The notes under the pieces were generated by a model that worked only from the letters and a program-made list of their open reading frames with translations, did not search any database and had not been told where the DNA came from. Both the position numbers and the translations under genes were made by a program. Positions 61,295 to 64,000 of a stretch of DNA of 64,000 nt are shown here, piece by piece (the stretch's first letter is position 1; every line of letters starts with the position of its first letter). The DNA is taken from the NCBI RefSeq assembly GCF_900108345.1, contig NZ_FNVV01000013.1, positions 428,143 through 492,142 of the forward strand. Direction: 5' to 3'. Source of the stretch: Bacteroides ndongoniae (GTDB lineage: Bacteria > Bacteroidota > Bacteroidia > Bacteroidales > Bacteroidaceae).

Positions 61295-64000
<2,706 letters not shown>

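Overview
This window looks like a chromosomal segment of a gut Bacteroidales, most likely Bacteroides or a close relative. The evidence is a SusC/SusD pair, many outer-membrane lipoproteins, a TonB–ExbB–ExbD system with a four-gene exb locus, Bacteroidetes-type promoters (TTTG, about 20 bases, then TAnnTTTG) and Bacteroides-specific families such as PCMD lipoproteins and 6-bladed beta-propeller lipoproteins. No insertion sequence, integrase, prophage or CRISPR array was seen. Most of the window is housekeeping genes, with short accessory inserts and unusually repeat-rich spacers.

Layout. 1-2.7 kb: 3' part of susC, then susD, then a short 3' remnant that resembles methylmalonyl-CoA mutase. 3-8 kb: topB, an M20 dipeptidase and aroC. 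8.5-12.3 kb: two paralogous PCMD lipoproteins around an outer-membrane barrel. 12.5-17.6 kb: a cysteine desulfidase-like protein, a SlyD-type isomerase, a GH109-like oxidoreductase and a GH29 fucosidase. 17.6-18.6 kb: about 900 bases without ordinary genes, holding phased A-tracts, a palindrome, a 22-base repeat array and the ilv leader. 18.6-24.8 kb: ilvD-ilvB-ilvN-thioesterase-ilvC. 24.9-25.8 kb: a three-gene DUF3990/DUF3791 toxin-antitoxin-like module. 26-32.6 kb: a propeller lipoprotein, a UPF1-type helicase and a cluster of steroid 5-alpha-reductase, old yellow enzyme and short-chain dehydrogenase. 32.8-41.7 kb: pfkA, cmk-ispH, tonB, a prenyl synthase, TatD, tRNA-Ser and the exb operon. 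42-49 kb: a GNAT protein, an M64 peptidase, an Lrp regulator, thyA-folA, a cardiolipin synthase and an ECF sigma operon. 49.3-61.2 kb: a TonB-dependent receptor with a His-containing partner, an Rpn-family nuclease, an RsmF-like methyltransferase and a Cus/Czc metal efflux operon with a His-rich protein. 61.3-64 kb: a GH2 beta-galactosidase cut by the window edge.

Main points of interest. (1) A leader peptide and attenuator precede ilvD; the leader is rich in Ile, Leu and Val codons and has mutually exclusive hairpins. (2) The reductase cluster at 29.7-32.6 kb resembles those acting on bile acids and steroids in gut Bacteroidetes. (3) Several intergenic arrays contain three or four short, mostly near-palindromic units spaced 21-23 bases apart; unit sequences differ between families but the architecture is shared. 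(4) There are phased A-tracts, a mutase gene fossil, and ATGAAGAAT-type low-complexity inverted repeats that also seem to have been captured in coding regions.
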